Assembly: GCA_037382065.1 (NCBI GenBank)
Contig: JARRQF010000013.1
Span: 1 to 24,658, forward strand
Source of the DNA: Thiodiazotropha sp037382065
GTDB lineage: Bacteria; Pseudomonadota; Gammaproteobacteria; Chromatiales; Chromatiaceae
Reading direction: 5' to 3'
DNA length: 24,658 bases
Shown here: positions 5,937 through 14,288 of the stretch, in pieces
How positions within the stretch are numbered: the first letter of the stretch is position 1
How the letters are laid out: every line of letters begins with the position of its first letter
The notes under the pieces: model-generated
What the model was told of the DNA's origin: nothing
The model's input: the letters and a program-made list of their open reading frames with translations, nothing else
Databases searched by the model: none
Program-made: the position numbers and the translations under genes

Positions 5937-8416
5937 CACTGCTCGGACTTTTACTGCTAATGATAACCCTATGGGCTCTAGCCTACGGCTCTGCACGAGC
6001 TATTGTGTGGATTGTTACCCCCCCTGCCTTGCTTATCAGTCTACAAATGGCCAACCTCATCTCCCCCGCCTGGAGCCTGACAATCGGACTCCCTTATGGC
6101 GTCGCGCTCTTTTTCTACCTAATGCCGGAACAGCGTCGTCACTGGATCACCATTCCCCTATTCCAAGCATTTCGCAAAGTCATGCCAAGCATGTCAATCA
6201 CTGAAAAAGAGGCCTTGAATGCAGGTAACGTCTGGTGGGATGGCGCCCTCTTTTCGGGGCAACCCAATTGGCAGGAATTGCTTAATCAACCACCCTGTCG
6301 CCTCACTGATCTGGAACAGAACTTTCTGGAAGGTCCCACTGAAACCTTGTGTGAAATGCTCGACGATTGGCATATCTCTCATGAGGTTAAAGATCTACCC
6401 CCCAAGATATGGGACTTTATCAAGCAGTCCGGTATGTTCGGTATGATCATACCCAAATCCTATGGTGGCCTTGGCTTCTCCGCCTATGCTCACTCTCAGG
6501 TGGTAATGAAAATCGCCAGCCGCAGTATTACCGCTGCGGTCACGGTCATGGTTCCCAACTCTCTCGGCCCTGCCAAGCTGTTATTACATTATGGAACCGA
6601 GGCGCAGAAGGAGCGTTACCTCAGGCGTCTGGCAAGTGGTGAAGAGATTCCCTGCTTCGCCCTCACCAATCCCCATGCAGGAAGCGATGCTGGGGCTATT
6701 CCAGACCGTGGTGTGGTGACCTATGGGCAACATCAGGGCAAGCAGGTTTTAGGCGTTCGTCTTAACTGGGAGAAACGCTATATCACCCTTGCCCCAATTG
6801 CCACACTGATTGGACTCGCCTTCAAACTCGAAGACCCAGAACAATTATTAAGTGGAGAGACCCATCCGGGGATTACAGTAGCACTGATTCCAAGAGAGAC
6901 AGCAGGGGTTGAAATCGGACGACGTCATATGCCGTTAGATATTCCCTTTCAAAATGGCCCGATTTATGGGCGCGATGTATTTATCCCCATCGACTGGATC
7001 ATGGGGGGAGCTGAAGGTGTGGGACAAGGGTGGCGTATGCTGGTTGAGTCTCTTTCAGAAGGTCGTGCTATCTCACTGCCAGCACTCGCCACTGGAGCGG
7101 GCAAACAGGCAAGCCGTTACACCGGTGCTTATGCGGCGGTACGCACTCAGTTCAATCAGCCGATTGGAAATTTCGAAGGTGTTGAAGAGGCCCTCGCCAA
7201 AATTGGTGGCCTGACCTACCAGATGGATGCTGCCCGTAAACTGACCCTAAGCGCTTTGGACAGCGGTGAAAAGCCGTCAGTAATCTCAGCCATTGTTAAA
7301 TACCACCTCACCGAACGCTATCGACAGGTCATCAATGCGGCCATGGATATTCAAGGTGGCAGTGGCATCTGTCTGGGTCCTGATAACCTGATCGGCAAGG
7401 TCTATCAGGCTATCCCAATCGCCATCACAGTCGAAGGCGCGAATATTCTTACCCGCAGTATGATCATCTTTGGACAGGGGGCCATCCGTGCACATCCTTA
7501 TGTTCTAAAAGAGGTTGAAGCCGTCGAAAATCCAGATGAGCAGACCGGCCTGGTTCAATTCGATGAGGCCCTATTCAGCCATATCGGCTTCGTGGTCACC
7601 AATTTCGCCCGCACCCTATGGCTGGGCATTACCCATGGGCGCCTCTCCGCAAGTCCCAAACGTGGCCCCTGCCGACGCTATTTTCAACGCCTTAACTGGA
7701 TGTCTGCCGCCTTTGCGTTAACTGCCGATGTTGCCTTAATGACGCTGGGTGGCGCTCTCAAACGCAAGGAGCGTCTATCGGCCCGTCTTGGTGACATACT
7801 GAGTAATCTCTATATCGCCAGCGCCACGCTGAAACATTATATTGAAGAGGAAGAAAACCCCCAGGCTCTGCCATTAATGCAGTGGGCTATGGATGATTCC
7901 CTCTATCGTATGCAACACGCTTTACGCGCTCTGCTGCGTAATATGCCGGTTCGCCCTCTTGCCTGGATGCTACGGGTGATCATTTTTCCCACAGGACTGC
8001 CCTTTCACAAACCCACTGATCATCTTGATCATCAAGTAGCCCGCATCCTGCTCTCTCCCGGTGAGGTTCGTGATCGTCTCACTAAGGGCATCTTCACCAC
8101 GGATAATCTGCAACTAAGAGTGGGACAGCTCGAGCAGGCACTGATTGCTGTCACCGAAGCGGCACCCCATGAAAAAACCTTGCGCCGCGCCAAGAAGGCG
8201 GGCCAGCTTCATGGCCAGGATGTCTCTTCGTTAATGAATGAGGCTGTCACACTGGGCATTCTGAATAACCACGACAAGGAGTCCTTGGAACTTGCAAAAC
8301 GCTTACGCAATCAGGTTATTCAAGTGAACTCCTTCGAACAATTAACCCAACACACAACCGCCAAACCGAAAACGAATGCAACTGTCTCTCAACTCAACAA
8401 GCTGGGGGTGGCATAA
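5933..8416 (+). CDS. fadE: Acyl-CoA dehydrogenase, FadE type
   Basis: This protein of 827 residues is close to the 814 of E. coli FadE and has the same architecture: two or three N-terminal membrane segments (residues 1-65), then an acyl-CoA dehydrogenase core from about 80, then a long FadE-specific C-terminal region. Visible motifs are FALTNPHAGSDAGAIPD for FAD/substrate contact and the catalytic Glu501 in TVEGANILTR. It catalyses the first step of fatty-acid beta-oxidation, acyl-CoA to trans-2-enoyl-CoA, at the inner membrane. Its start overlaps the previous stop (ATGA). Its own stop is inside the loop of a strong hairpin (8399-8427) that may lower read-through to fadI. Confidence 0.93.
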   Translation: MTLLGLLLLMITLWALAYGSARAIVWIVTPPALLISLQMANLISPAWSLTIGLPYGVALFFYLMPEQRRHWITIPLFQAFRKVMPSMSITEKEALNAGNVWWDGALFSGQPNWQELLNQPPCRLTDLEQNFLEGPTETLCEMLDDWHISHEVKDLPPKIWDFIKQSGMFGMIIPKSYGGLGFSAYAHSQVVMKIASRSITAAVTVMVPNSLGPAKLLLHYGTEAQKERYLRRLASGEEIPCFALTNPHAGSDAGAIPDRGVVTYGQHQGKQVLGVRLNWEKRYITLAPIATLIGLAFKLEDPEQLLSGETHPGITVALIPRETAGVEIGRRHMPLDIPFQNGPIYGRDVFIPIDWIMGGAEGVGQGWRMLVESLSEGRAISLPALATGAGKQASRYTGAYAAVRTQFNQPIGNFEGVEEALAKIGGLTYQMDAARKLTLSALDSGEKPSVISAIVKYHLTERYRQVINAAMDIQGGSGICLGPDNLIGKVYQAIPIAITVEGANILTRSMIIFGQGAIRAHPYVLKEVEAVENPDEQTGLVQFDEALFSHIGFVVTNFARTLWLGITHGRLSASPKRGPCRRYFQRLNWMSAAFALTADVALMTLGGALKRKERLSARLGDILSNLYIASATLKHYIEEEENPQALPLMQWAMDDSLYRMQHALRALLRNMPVRPLAWMLRVIIFPTGLPFHKPTDHLDHQVARILLSPGEVRDRLTKGIFTTDNLQLRVGQLEQALIAVTEAAPHEKTLRRAKKAGQLHGQDVSSLMNEAVTLGILNNHDKESLELAKRLRNQVIQVNSFEQLTQHTTAKPKTNATVSQLNKLGVA

Positions 8417-8427
8417 CCCCCCAGCTT
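8399..8427 (+). terminator. Terminator-like hairpin at end of fadE
   Basis: AAGCTGGGGG (8399-8408) pairs with CCCCCAGCTT (8418-8427) over a 9-base loop containing the fadE stop. The following TTATTGATTG is only mildly T-rich. It probably attenuates transcription between fadE and fadI and may not stop it. Confidence 0.65.
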
Positions 8428-8482
8428 TATTGATTGAGGATTCACGCAGTTAATAACTAAATTTAGCAGGAGAGAGGAGCCC

Positions 8483-9784
8483 ATGATATCCAAGGATCAA
8501 ACGACAACCCGCCCCGTCTATGTCGTGGACGGCAGTCGCACCCCATTTCTTAAAGCCAGAGGAAAACCTGGGCACTTTCTGGCATCTGATCTAGCTGTCT
8601 CTGCTGGCCGTCCCCTCTTGGCAAGACAGCCCTTCACAGCAGACGCTTTGGATGAAGTCATAATCGGCTGCATTGCACCAGGCCCGGACGAAGCCAATAT
8701 CGCCAGAGTTGTGGCGCTAAGACTCGGCTGTGGAGACCATGTACCCGCCTGGACGGTCCAAAGAAACTGTGCATCAGGCATGCAGGCCGTCGATAGTGCC
8801 GCGCTTGACATCGCCACGGGGCGAGCGGAACTGATCCTCGCCGGTGGTACTGAATCGATGAGTCATCATCCAGTATTGCTCAATCAAACTATGGTTGCCT
8901 GGCTGGCTGACTGGAACAGAGCTAAGAGCTTCACTGCCAAAGGCAGACAACTCGCGGCACTAAGACCTCAGCATCTACAACTTGTGATCGCACTGTTGCG
9001 CGGCTTAACTGATCCACTGGTGGGACTTTCCATGGGACAAACCGCCGAAATACTGGCTTGGCGTTTTAACATCTCCCGACAGGAGATGGATCGCTTTGCT
9101 GTACGCAGTCATCAGCGTTTAGCCGATGCCCAGGACAAAGAAAGACTGGATGAAATTGAGCCGCTCTACACCACAGACGGAGAGTTATTTGAGTCAGATG
9201 ATGGTTTGAGGCGTGAAAGCAGTGTGGAAAAACTGGCGCAACTAAAACCGGCGTTTGACCGTCCAGTGGGCCGGGTCACCGCAGGCAACAGCGCCCAAAT
9301 CACTGATGGCGCAGCTCTGCTTCTGCTGGCTTCTGAACAAGCGATTGAAAAATATGATCTGACGGTGCTCGGACGCGTGGTTGACTCGCAGTGGTCCGCT
9401 CTCGATCCATCACAGATGGGACTGGGTCCTGTACATGCCATGGGAGCATTATTAAAAAAACAGCAATTAACAACCGAGCAGATCGACTATTGGGAGATTA
9501 ACGAAGCCTTTGCAGCACAGGTACTCGCCTGTCAAACAGCTTGGCAGGATGCTGATTACATGAGAGATGAGGTTGGCCTTGATGCCCCGCTCTCTGCGAT
9601 CCCCAATGAGCGGCTGAATAGTGATGGCGGAGCCATCAGTATCGGTCATCCAGTCGGCGCCAGTGGTGCCCGACTAGTGCTTCATCTACTGAAGACACTT
9701 CAGCAAAACAAGGCAAAGCGTGGCATGGCTAGTATCTGTATTGGTGGCGGTCAAGGTGGCGCCATGCTATTGGAGGTGGTGTGA
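8483..9784 (+). CDS. fadI: 3-ketoacyl-CoA thiolase, FadI type
   Basis: This thiolase of 433 residues compares with 436 in E. coli FadI. The nucleophile is Cys96 in NCASGMQA. Other active-site elements are NEAFA (340-344), GHPVGASGAR with His389, and CIGGGQGGA with the acid/base Cys419. It splits 3-ketoacyl-CoA with CoA to acetyl-CoA and a shortened acyl-CoA. The start follows a strong ribosome binding site (GGAGAGAGGAG, 8469-8479). The stop overlaps fadJ, giving the FadI-FadJ pair that makes up a trifunctional-like complex. FadI is favoured over FadA by length and by the thiolase-then-hydratase order. Confidence 0.9.
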   Translation: MISKDQTTTRPVYVVDGSRTPFLKARGKPGHFLASDLAVSAGRPLLARQPFTADALDEVIIGCIAPGPDEANIARVVALRLGCGDHVPAWTVQRNCASGMQAVDSAALDIATGRAELILAGGTESMSHHPVLLNQTMVAWLADWNRAKSFTAKGRQLAALRPQHLQLVIALLRGLTDPLVGLSMGQTAEILAWRFNISRQEMDRFAVRSHQRLADAQDKERLDEIEPLYTTDGELFESDDGLRRESSVEKLAQLKPAFDRPVGRVTAGNSAQITDGAALLLLASEQAIEKYDLTVLGRVVDSQWSALDPSQMGLGPVHAMGALLKKQQLTTEQIDYWEINEAFAAQVLACQTAWQDADYMRDEVGLDAPLSAIPNERLNSDGGAISIGHPVGASGARLVLHLLKTLQQNKAKRGMASICIGGGQGGAMLLEVV

Positions 9785-11811
9785 TGAAACACTGGCATCT
9801 GAAAAATGATTCGCATGACATTAGCTGGCTCCATTTTAACCATGCCGACAGCCCGCTTAACATCCTCTCCCAGGAGGCACTCTCCGAGCTCAAAGAGTTA
9901 CTCGATGAAGTGGAAGCAAGTCAGCCTAGTGGCATGATCATTGTCTCTGACAAGCCCGGAAGCTTTATCGCTGGAGCCGATGTCAATAGCTTTTGTAGTG
10001 GCATGAAACAGCGGCAGGCTAAAGAACATATTCAGTGGGTCCATAGATTGTATCAACGGATCGAAGACCTGAGCTTCCCAACACTGGCCATGATTCACGG
10101 TTTCTGCCTTGGAGGCGGTCTTGAACTGGCACTCTGTTGCAACTACCGCTTGGCGCGAGACGATGCCTCGACACGTCTCGCCTTTCCAGAAGTCAAATTG
10201 GGCATCTTTCCCGGCTATGGTGGAACAGTTAGAGCCATTCGTCAGATCGGGGTCCTGCCTGCAATGCAACTCATGTTAAGTGGACGCACTATCACAGGGC
10301 GTCAGGCAAAAAAGATAGGGTTGGTGGATCAAACTGCACCGCAACGACAACTGCAAGCCGCAGCTGTGGCAATCATTCAGCAGCAACCTTCACCTCGTCG
10401 TCAACCAACTTTGCTAAACCGTTTACTTAACACGCAGCCTGGCCGTCAGATCACAGCATCCCTGTTAATCCGGGAAACCGCTAAGCACGCCAACCCCAAA
10501 CACTACCCCGCTCCCTATGCCTTAATTGAACACTGGAAACAGCATGGCGGAGATCAGCAGGCCATGTTTCAAAGTGAAGCCTGTGAAGTCAGCCGTCTGT
10601 TGGTAGGGGATGTCTCACAAAACCTAATCCGGGTTTTCTTCCTTCAGGAGCGCTTAAAATCCCTGGGCAGTAAGAATGACTTTTCGCCACAACATGTTCA
10701 TGTGGTGGGCGGAGGCACCATGGGAGGGGATATTGCTGCCTGGTGTGCCTTGAAAGGCTTACGTGTCACGCTGCAAGACAGGGAAGCACGTTTCCTAACC
10801 AAAGCCGTCTCCCGCGCCCATCAACTGTTTAGTAAAAAGCTTCGTCAACCTCGTTTGATCCGGGCTGCGATGGACCGCCTGATGCCTGACCCAAAGGGAT
10901 ATGGCATCGCTCAGGCCGATATCGCTATCGAAGCTATTTTTGAAGATATCGAGGCAAAACAGCAACTATTTCGCGAACTGGAAGCGCAAATGCGCCCTGA
11001 CGCACTCCTGGCAACAAACACATCAAGCATTCCCCTCGAAACTATTAGTGAGGCACTTAACGCTCCTGCACGGCTGATCGGACTCCACTTCTTCAATCCG
11101 GTAGCCAAAATGCAGTTGGTCGAAGTGGTACATAGCCACCACACCGATCTAGAACTGATTCACAAGGGGACCGCATTTGTAAGGCGTATCGAGCGTCTGC
11201 CGCTTCCGGTAAAAAGCAGCCCGGGCTTTTTAGTCAACCGTGTTTTAATGCCCTACCTGCTTGAGGCAATAAGACTGATTGATGAAGGGTTACCTGCTCC
11301 GATAATCGATAAAGCGGCGGTCGATTTCGGCATGCCCATGGGGCCAATCGAGCTAGCGGATGCAGTGGGGCTCGACATCTGTCTGGCGGTTGCCCAAAAG
11401 TTAGCACCACTCTTTGACCTCACCATTCCTGATAAGTTAAAACAGCAAGTCAATGCCAAACAGCTTGGTAAAAAAAGTGGACGTGGGTTCTATTATTATG
11501 AGAAGGGCCATATCCTGAAACAGAAACTCCCCCAAGCCTACAAAGCACCAGACGACCTCACCGACCGAATGATTTTTCGACTGCTCAATGAATCAGTGGC
11601 CTGTCTCAGGGAGGGTATCATTGAAGACGAGGATCTATTGGATGCCGGGATAATATTCGGCACCGGCTTTGCACCCTTTAGAGGTGGCCCAATGCACACC
11701 CTTCATAGAGGAGGGATAGATCGTCAGCGCCAGCAACTCGAAGTACTCGAAAAACGTCACGGCGCGCAGTTTCATCCTGATGACGGATGGACTAAGTTAG
11801 GTGGTGTATAA
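9784..11811 (+). CDS. fadJ: Fatty-acid oxidation complex alpha subunit, FadJ type
   Basis: This two-enzyme protein has about 675 residues. The N-terminal enoyl-CoA hydratase shows SFIAGADVNSF, GFCLGGGLELALCC (Glu114) and FPEVKLGIFPGYGGT (Glu136). The C-terminal 3-hydroxyacyl-CoA dehydrogenase shows the NAD motif VHVVGGGTMGGDIA (from about 305) and LIGLHFFNPVAKMQLVEVV with the catalytic His435. It carries out the two middle steps of beta-oxidation and pairs with FadI. A GTG at 9781 is also possible, but GGAGG at about 9772 fits the ATG at 9784 better, giving a TGATG overlap. It is slightly shorter than E. coli FadJ (714). Its TAA stop overlaps the next ATG. Confidence 0.92.
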   Translation: MKHWHLKNDSHDISWLHFNHADSPLNILSQEALSELKELLDEVEASQPSGMIIVSDKPGSFIAGADVNSFCSGMKQRQAKEHIQWVHRLYQRIEDLSFPTLAMIHGFCLGGGLELALCCNYRLARDDASTRLAFPEVKLGIFPGYGGTVRAIRQIGVLPAMQLMLSGRTITGRQAKKIGLVDQTAPQRQLQAAAVAIIQQQPSPRRQPTLLNRLLNTQPGRQITASLLIRETAKHANPKHYPAPYALIEHWKQHGGDQQAMFQSEACEVSRLLVGDVSQNLIRVFFLQERLKSLGSKNDFSPQHVHVVGGGTMGGDIAAWCALKGLRVTLQDREARFLTKAVSRAHQLFSKKLRQPRLIRAAMDRLMPDPKGYGIAQADIAIEAIFEDIEAKQQLFRELEAQMRPDALLATNTSSIPLETISEALNAPARLIGLHFFNPVAKMQLVEVVHSHHTDLELIHKGTAFVRRIERLPLPVKSSPGFLVNRVLMPYLLEAIRLIDEGLPAPIIDKAAVDFGMPMGPIELADAVGLDICLAVAQKLAPLFDLTIPDKLKQQVNAKQLGKKSGRGFYYYEKGHILKQKLPQAYKAPDDLTDRMIFRLLNESVACLREGIIEDEDLLDAGIIFGTGFAPFRGGPMHTLHRGGIDRQRQQLEVLEKRHGAQFHPDDGWTKLGGV

Positions 11812-13676
11812 TGTTGCTGTTTGGTAATACACTCCAAACTGATAAGATGAGGTCCGGATTGGGAACGGAATCCAAAAACAATGAAAATCTCAGCATGAGC
11901 AAACCCAATACCGATTACATCGGCCTGATAACAGCAGATACCCTGGCAGGCGTCTTTCAGGAACGAGTGAAACGTTCCCCAAATAAGACAGCCTATATCC
12001 AATACAATCCTGAAATGGAAATTTGGGAAGAGAGCAGCTGGCAACAGATGGCGAATCGTGTCGCCCACTGGCAAGCTGCTTTCCAACGTGAGAGCCTAAA
12101 ACCGGGCGACCGAGTCGCTATCATGCTGAGAAACTGCCGGGAGTGGGTAACCTTCGACATGGCTGCTGCAGGTCTCGGTTTGGTTACCGTACCTATCTAC
12201 ACCAATGACCGGGCAGAAAACATCGGCTATATCCTACAGGATGCCGGGGTACGCCTGTTACTTCTTAAAGACGACGAACAGTGGCGTAATCTGCAACAGA
12301 TCCGTAACCAGCTTGCCGGCCTTAACCGCATTGTCACGCTGGAAAGAGTTGATCCATTAGGATTGCAACCACGGCTTATGCATATCTCTGACTGGCTACC
12401 CGCAGAAAAAGAGTCGCAACTACAGGTGGTTAACATCGAGAGTGAAAGCCTCGCATCCATTGTCTACACCTCGGGCACAACAGGCCGCTCAAAAGGGGTC
12501 ATGCTCAGCCATCGCAATATTCTTTGGGACCTCAGCAGCGGTGTCAAAGTTATCGACATCTTTCCCACAGATACGTTTCTCTCGTTTCTGCCTTTATCAC
12601 ACACTCTGGAGCGCACAGTCGGTTACTACCTGGCCATGGTTGCTGGAGCAACGACCGTATACTCACGTTCAATTCCACAATTGGCTGAAGACCTGCAAAT
12701 TATCAAACCCACCATCCTGATTTCGGTACCCCGCATCTTTGAAAAAGTGTACAGAAAAATCCAGGATAAACTAGCCTCCGAGTCGATAGTTGCACGGGGA
12801 ATTTTCAATCTTACTGTGAAGATTGGCTGGGAGCGTTTTGAATACATACAGGGAAGACAAGCTTGGTCTCCCCGACTCTTGGCCTGGCCACTATTAAACA
12901 AACTGGTAGCCAGTAAAATACGCGAAAAACTTGGTGGTAGGCTGCGCATCGCAGTGTCTGGAGGTGCCGCACTCTCAACAATAATTGGACAAACATTCAA
13001 CGGACTGGGGATACCCATCCTGCAAGGCTATGGACTCACAGAAACCAGTCCGATCATCTCTGCCAATACGCTTGAAAACAACATTCCTTCCAGTGTCGGT
13101 ATTCCATTTCCTGGCGTTGAAATAAAAATTGGGAAACAAGATGAACTGCTATGTCGTGCACCAAACGTGATGTTGGGCTATTGGAATAACCGTACCGCCA
13201 CCACTGAAGTAATTGATAGCGAGGGTTGGTTTCATACTGGCGACCAAGTTAAAATCGAGAATGACCATATCTTTATCACCGGTAGACTAAAAGAGATCAT
13301 TGTACTGGCCAATGGCGAAAAGCTACCTGTGGCTGATATGGAGATGTGCATCCTCATGGATAACCTTTTCGAACAGGTATTGATTATTGGAGAGGGAAAA
13401 CCCTACCTGAGTGCTCTGGTCTGCCTCAATCAAAAAAATGGAGATACGACCTTTGATCCACTCAATTCCAGTGAGCAACAGGAGCAGGAGCTGTTAAAAA
13501 GAATGAACGCTCAACTGGATAATTTTCCTGGGTACGCAAAAATCGTACGCTTGGCCCTGATCAAGGAACCATCGACTGTTGAAAACGGACTGATGACACC
13601 AACCTTAAAATTACGCCGAAACAAAATACTCACGCTCTATGCCAAAGAGCTGGAACAGCTGTATGAGGGTCATTGA
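11811..13676 (+). CDS. Long-chain acyl-CoA synthetase (AMP-forming)
   Basis: This 621-residue member of the adenylate-forming family has YTSGTTGRSKGVMLSHRN (P-loop, about 217-234), GYGLTETSPIISAN, GWFHTGDQ and ITGRLKEIIVLANGEK. It would activate free fatty acids with ATP and CoA, supplying FadE upstream in the same cluster. It resembles the eukaryote-like FACS/FAA type more than classical E. coli FadD, so I leave the symbol empty. The start overlaps the fadJ stop (TAATG), preceded by AGGTGG. A later Met (SKPNTDY, 11895) has no ribosome binding site. The TGA stop lies within the terminal repeat of MITE-like element B, so the original C-terminus may have been altered. Confidence 0.88.
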   Translation: MLLFGNTLQTDKMRSGLGTESKNNENLSMSKPNTDYIGLITADTLAGVFQERVKRSPNKTAYIQYNPEMEIWEESSWQQMANRVAHWQAAFQRESLKPGDRVAIMLRNCREWVTFDMAAAGLGLVTVPIYTNDRAENIGYILQDAGVRLLLLKDDEQWRNLQQIRNQLAGLNRIVTLERVDPLGLQPRLMHISDWLPAEKESQLQVVNIESESLASIVYTSGTTGRSKGVMLSHRNILWDLSSGVKVIDIFPTDTFLSFLPLSHTLERTVGYYLAMVAGATTVYSRSIPQLAEDLQIIKPTILISVPRIFEKVYRKIQDKLASESIVARGIFNLTVKIGWERFEYIQGRQAWSPRLLAWPLLNKLVASKIREKLGGRLRIAVSGGAALSTIIGQTFNGLGIPILQGYGLTETSPIISANTLENNIPSSVGIPFPGVEIKIGKQDELLCRAPNVMLGYWNNRTATTEVIDSEGWFHTGDQVKIENDHIFITGRLKEIIVLANGEKLPVADMEMCILMDNLFEQVLIIGEGKPYLSALVCLNQKNGDTTFDPLNSSEQQEQELLKRMNAQLDNFPGYAKIVRLALIKEPSTVENGLMTPTLKLRRNKILTLYAKELEQLYEGH

Positions 13677-13792
13677 ACCTAAAAATAAAACGCTCGTCGG
13701 CACTGGAAATAGTCAATAGAATTGCGTATATTCCACTGCGTTTGTGCGTCAGGTGACCCTAGAGCATCCACTTTCTGATCTTTTTAGGTTAA
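13673..13792. mobile_element. MITE-like element B
   Basis: TTGAACCTAAAAATAAAAC at the left faces TGATCTTTTTAGGTTAA at the right (13776-13792). These are the same terminal inverted repeats as in element A. The interior is shorter (about 85 bases) and only shares a short AGGTGACC block near the right end with element A. It begins exactly at the stop of the acyl-CoA synthetase gene and ends 14 bases before a B12 box. Confidence 0.6.
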
Positions 13793-13797
13793 AGAGA

Positions 13798-13845
13798 GAC
13801 TCGTGAGTCCGGAGACCGGCCTATCGCCGCAAGTTAACATTGCGG
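13798..13845 (+). promoter_or_regulatory. Cobalamin riboswitch remnant (B12 box only)
   Basis: AGTCCGGAGACCGGCC at 13806-13821 matches the B12 box consensus (AGYCMGGAGACCKGCC) that closes the cobalamin aptamer. It is preceded by a GACTC/GAGTC hairpin and lies upstream of seven cobalamin genes. The 5' hallmarks of the aptamer (GGGAA...GGTG and CTGCCCCCGCAACTG) are absent: the 120 bases before it are MITE element B and before that is coding sequence. A functional ligand-binding aptamer is therefore unlikely. Confidence 0.6.
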
Positions 13846-13862
13846 AGGGCGATGGTTGGCTG
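13828..13862 (+). other. Hairpin after the B12 box
   Basis: ATCGCC with GGCGAT and inner GCAA with TTGC form a hairpin directly after the B12 box. It probably belonged to the expression platform of the original riboswitch. Confidence 0.4.
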
Positions 13863-13955
13863 GTTGACCCTCTGCCTGTCACCACCATCTTTTACCTTCA
13901 CTCTAGACCCCCCTTATCAAGGTGGCATGCGGGTGAGCGTGCTAAAGGAAAGAGC

Positions 13956-14083
13956 GTCAACCACCCCGCCCTAAAGGACGGAGCTTGTGCGCAAGCAGGA
14001 GCCGGTTGCAGAGATCCACGAGGGGAGCGGGGCGAATGCCCCATTACAAGGCCCATAAGGGCATCTTTTAACAAGGAGTGTTT
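13956..14083 (+). ncRNA. Probable IscB-associated omega-RNA scaffold relic
   Basis: This structured segment lies directly upstream of an iscB start, where omega-RNA is encoded. Hairpins in order: CCGCCC/GGACGG (about 13966-13980), GCTTG-TGCG-CAAGC (13983-13996), GGGGC-GAAT-GCCCC (14029-14042) and GCCC-ATAA-GGGC (14051-14062), then the AAGGAG ribosome binding site. In these systems the guide is the about 16 bases just 5' of the scaffold, here 13940-13955. The first 31 bases recur inverted at 23139-23169. The assignment rests on position, structure and remembered family features; a covariance search would settle it. Confidence 0.5.
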
Positions 14084-14284
14084 ATGGCCGTTTTTGTTTT
14101 AAACAAACAGAAGAATCCACTAATGAAAACAAATCGGGACGCACTTCGCGCTATCACTGGACTGACGATAACGCCTACTGGACGCCTACATGGTAGCAAG
14201 TCGGATCATCTCCTAGGGCCGATGTTTGGGCTTTTTAGCCTACTGCGCCACAGCTTGGATCAAAGCAAAGATAGCGTCTCCTAA
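14084..14284 (+). pseudogene. Truncated iscB (RRXRR nuclease N-terminus)
   Basis: The first 14 codons read MAVFVLNKQKNPLM, the characteristic start of IscB proteins (ancestors of Cas9 in IS200/IS605-related elements), with a proper AAGGAG upstream. In intact proteins this runs on into a Cys/Ser and Arg-rich segment (...RARLLL...). Here similarity ends at once (KTNRDALRAITG...) and the frame stops at 14284 after 67 codons. The RuvC parts, bridge helix and HNH domain are missing. This is a deletion relic directly in front of cbiB. The sequence from 14126 to 14288 is otherwise unexplained. Confidence 0.55.
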
Positions 14285-14288
14285 GCTA

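Noticed and set aside
13500..14080. Complete cobalamin riboswitch
   Set aside because: Only the B12 box and a neighbouring hairpin are visible; the 5' conserved blocks of the aptamer were looked for and not found.
13803..14102. Plus-strand frame of 99 codons
   Set aside because: It crosses the B12 box and the omega-RNA-like hairpins and ends just inside the iscB start; it is most likely non-coding.
14226..14288. TTG start giving a 338-residue CbiB
   Set aside because: The extra 21 residues come from leader sequence and do not look like the CbiB N-terminus; ATG at 14289 gives the family length.
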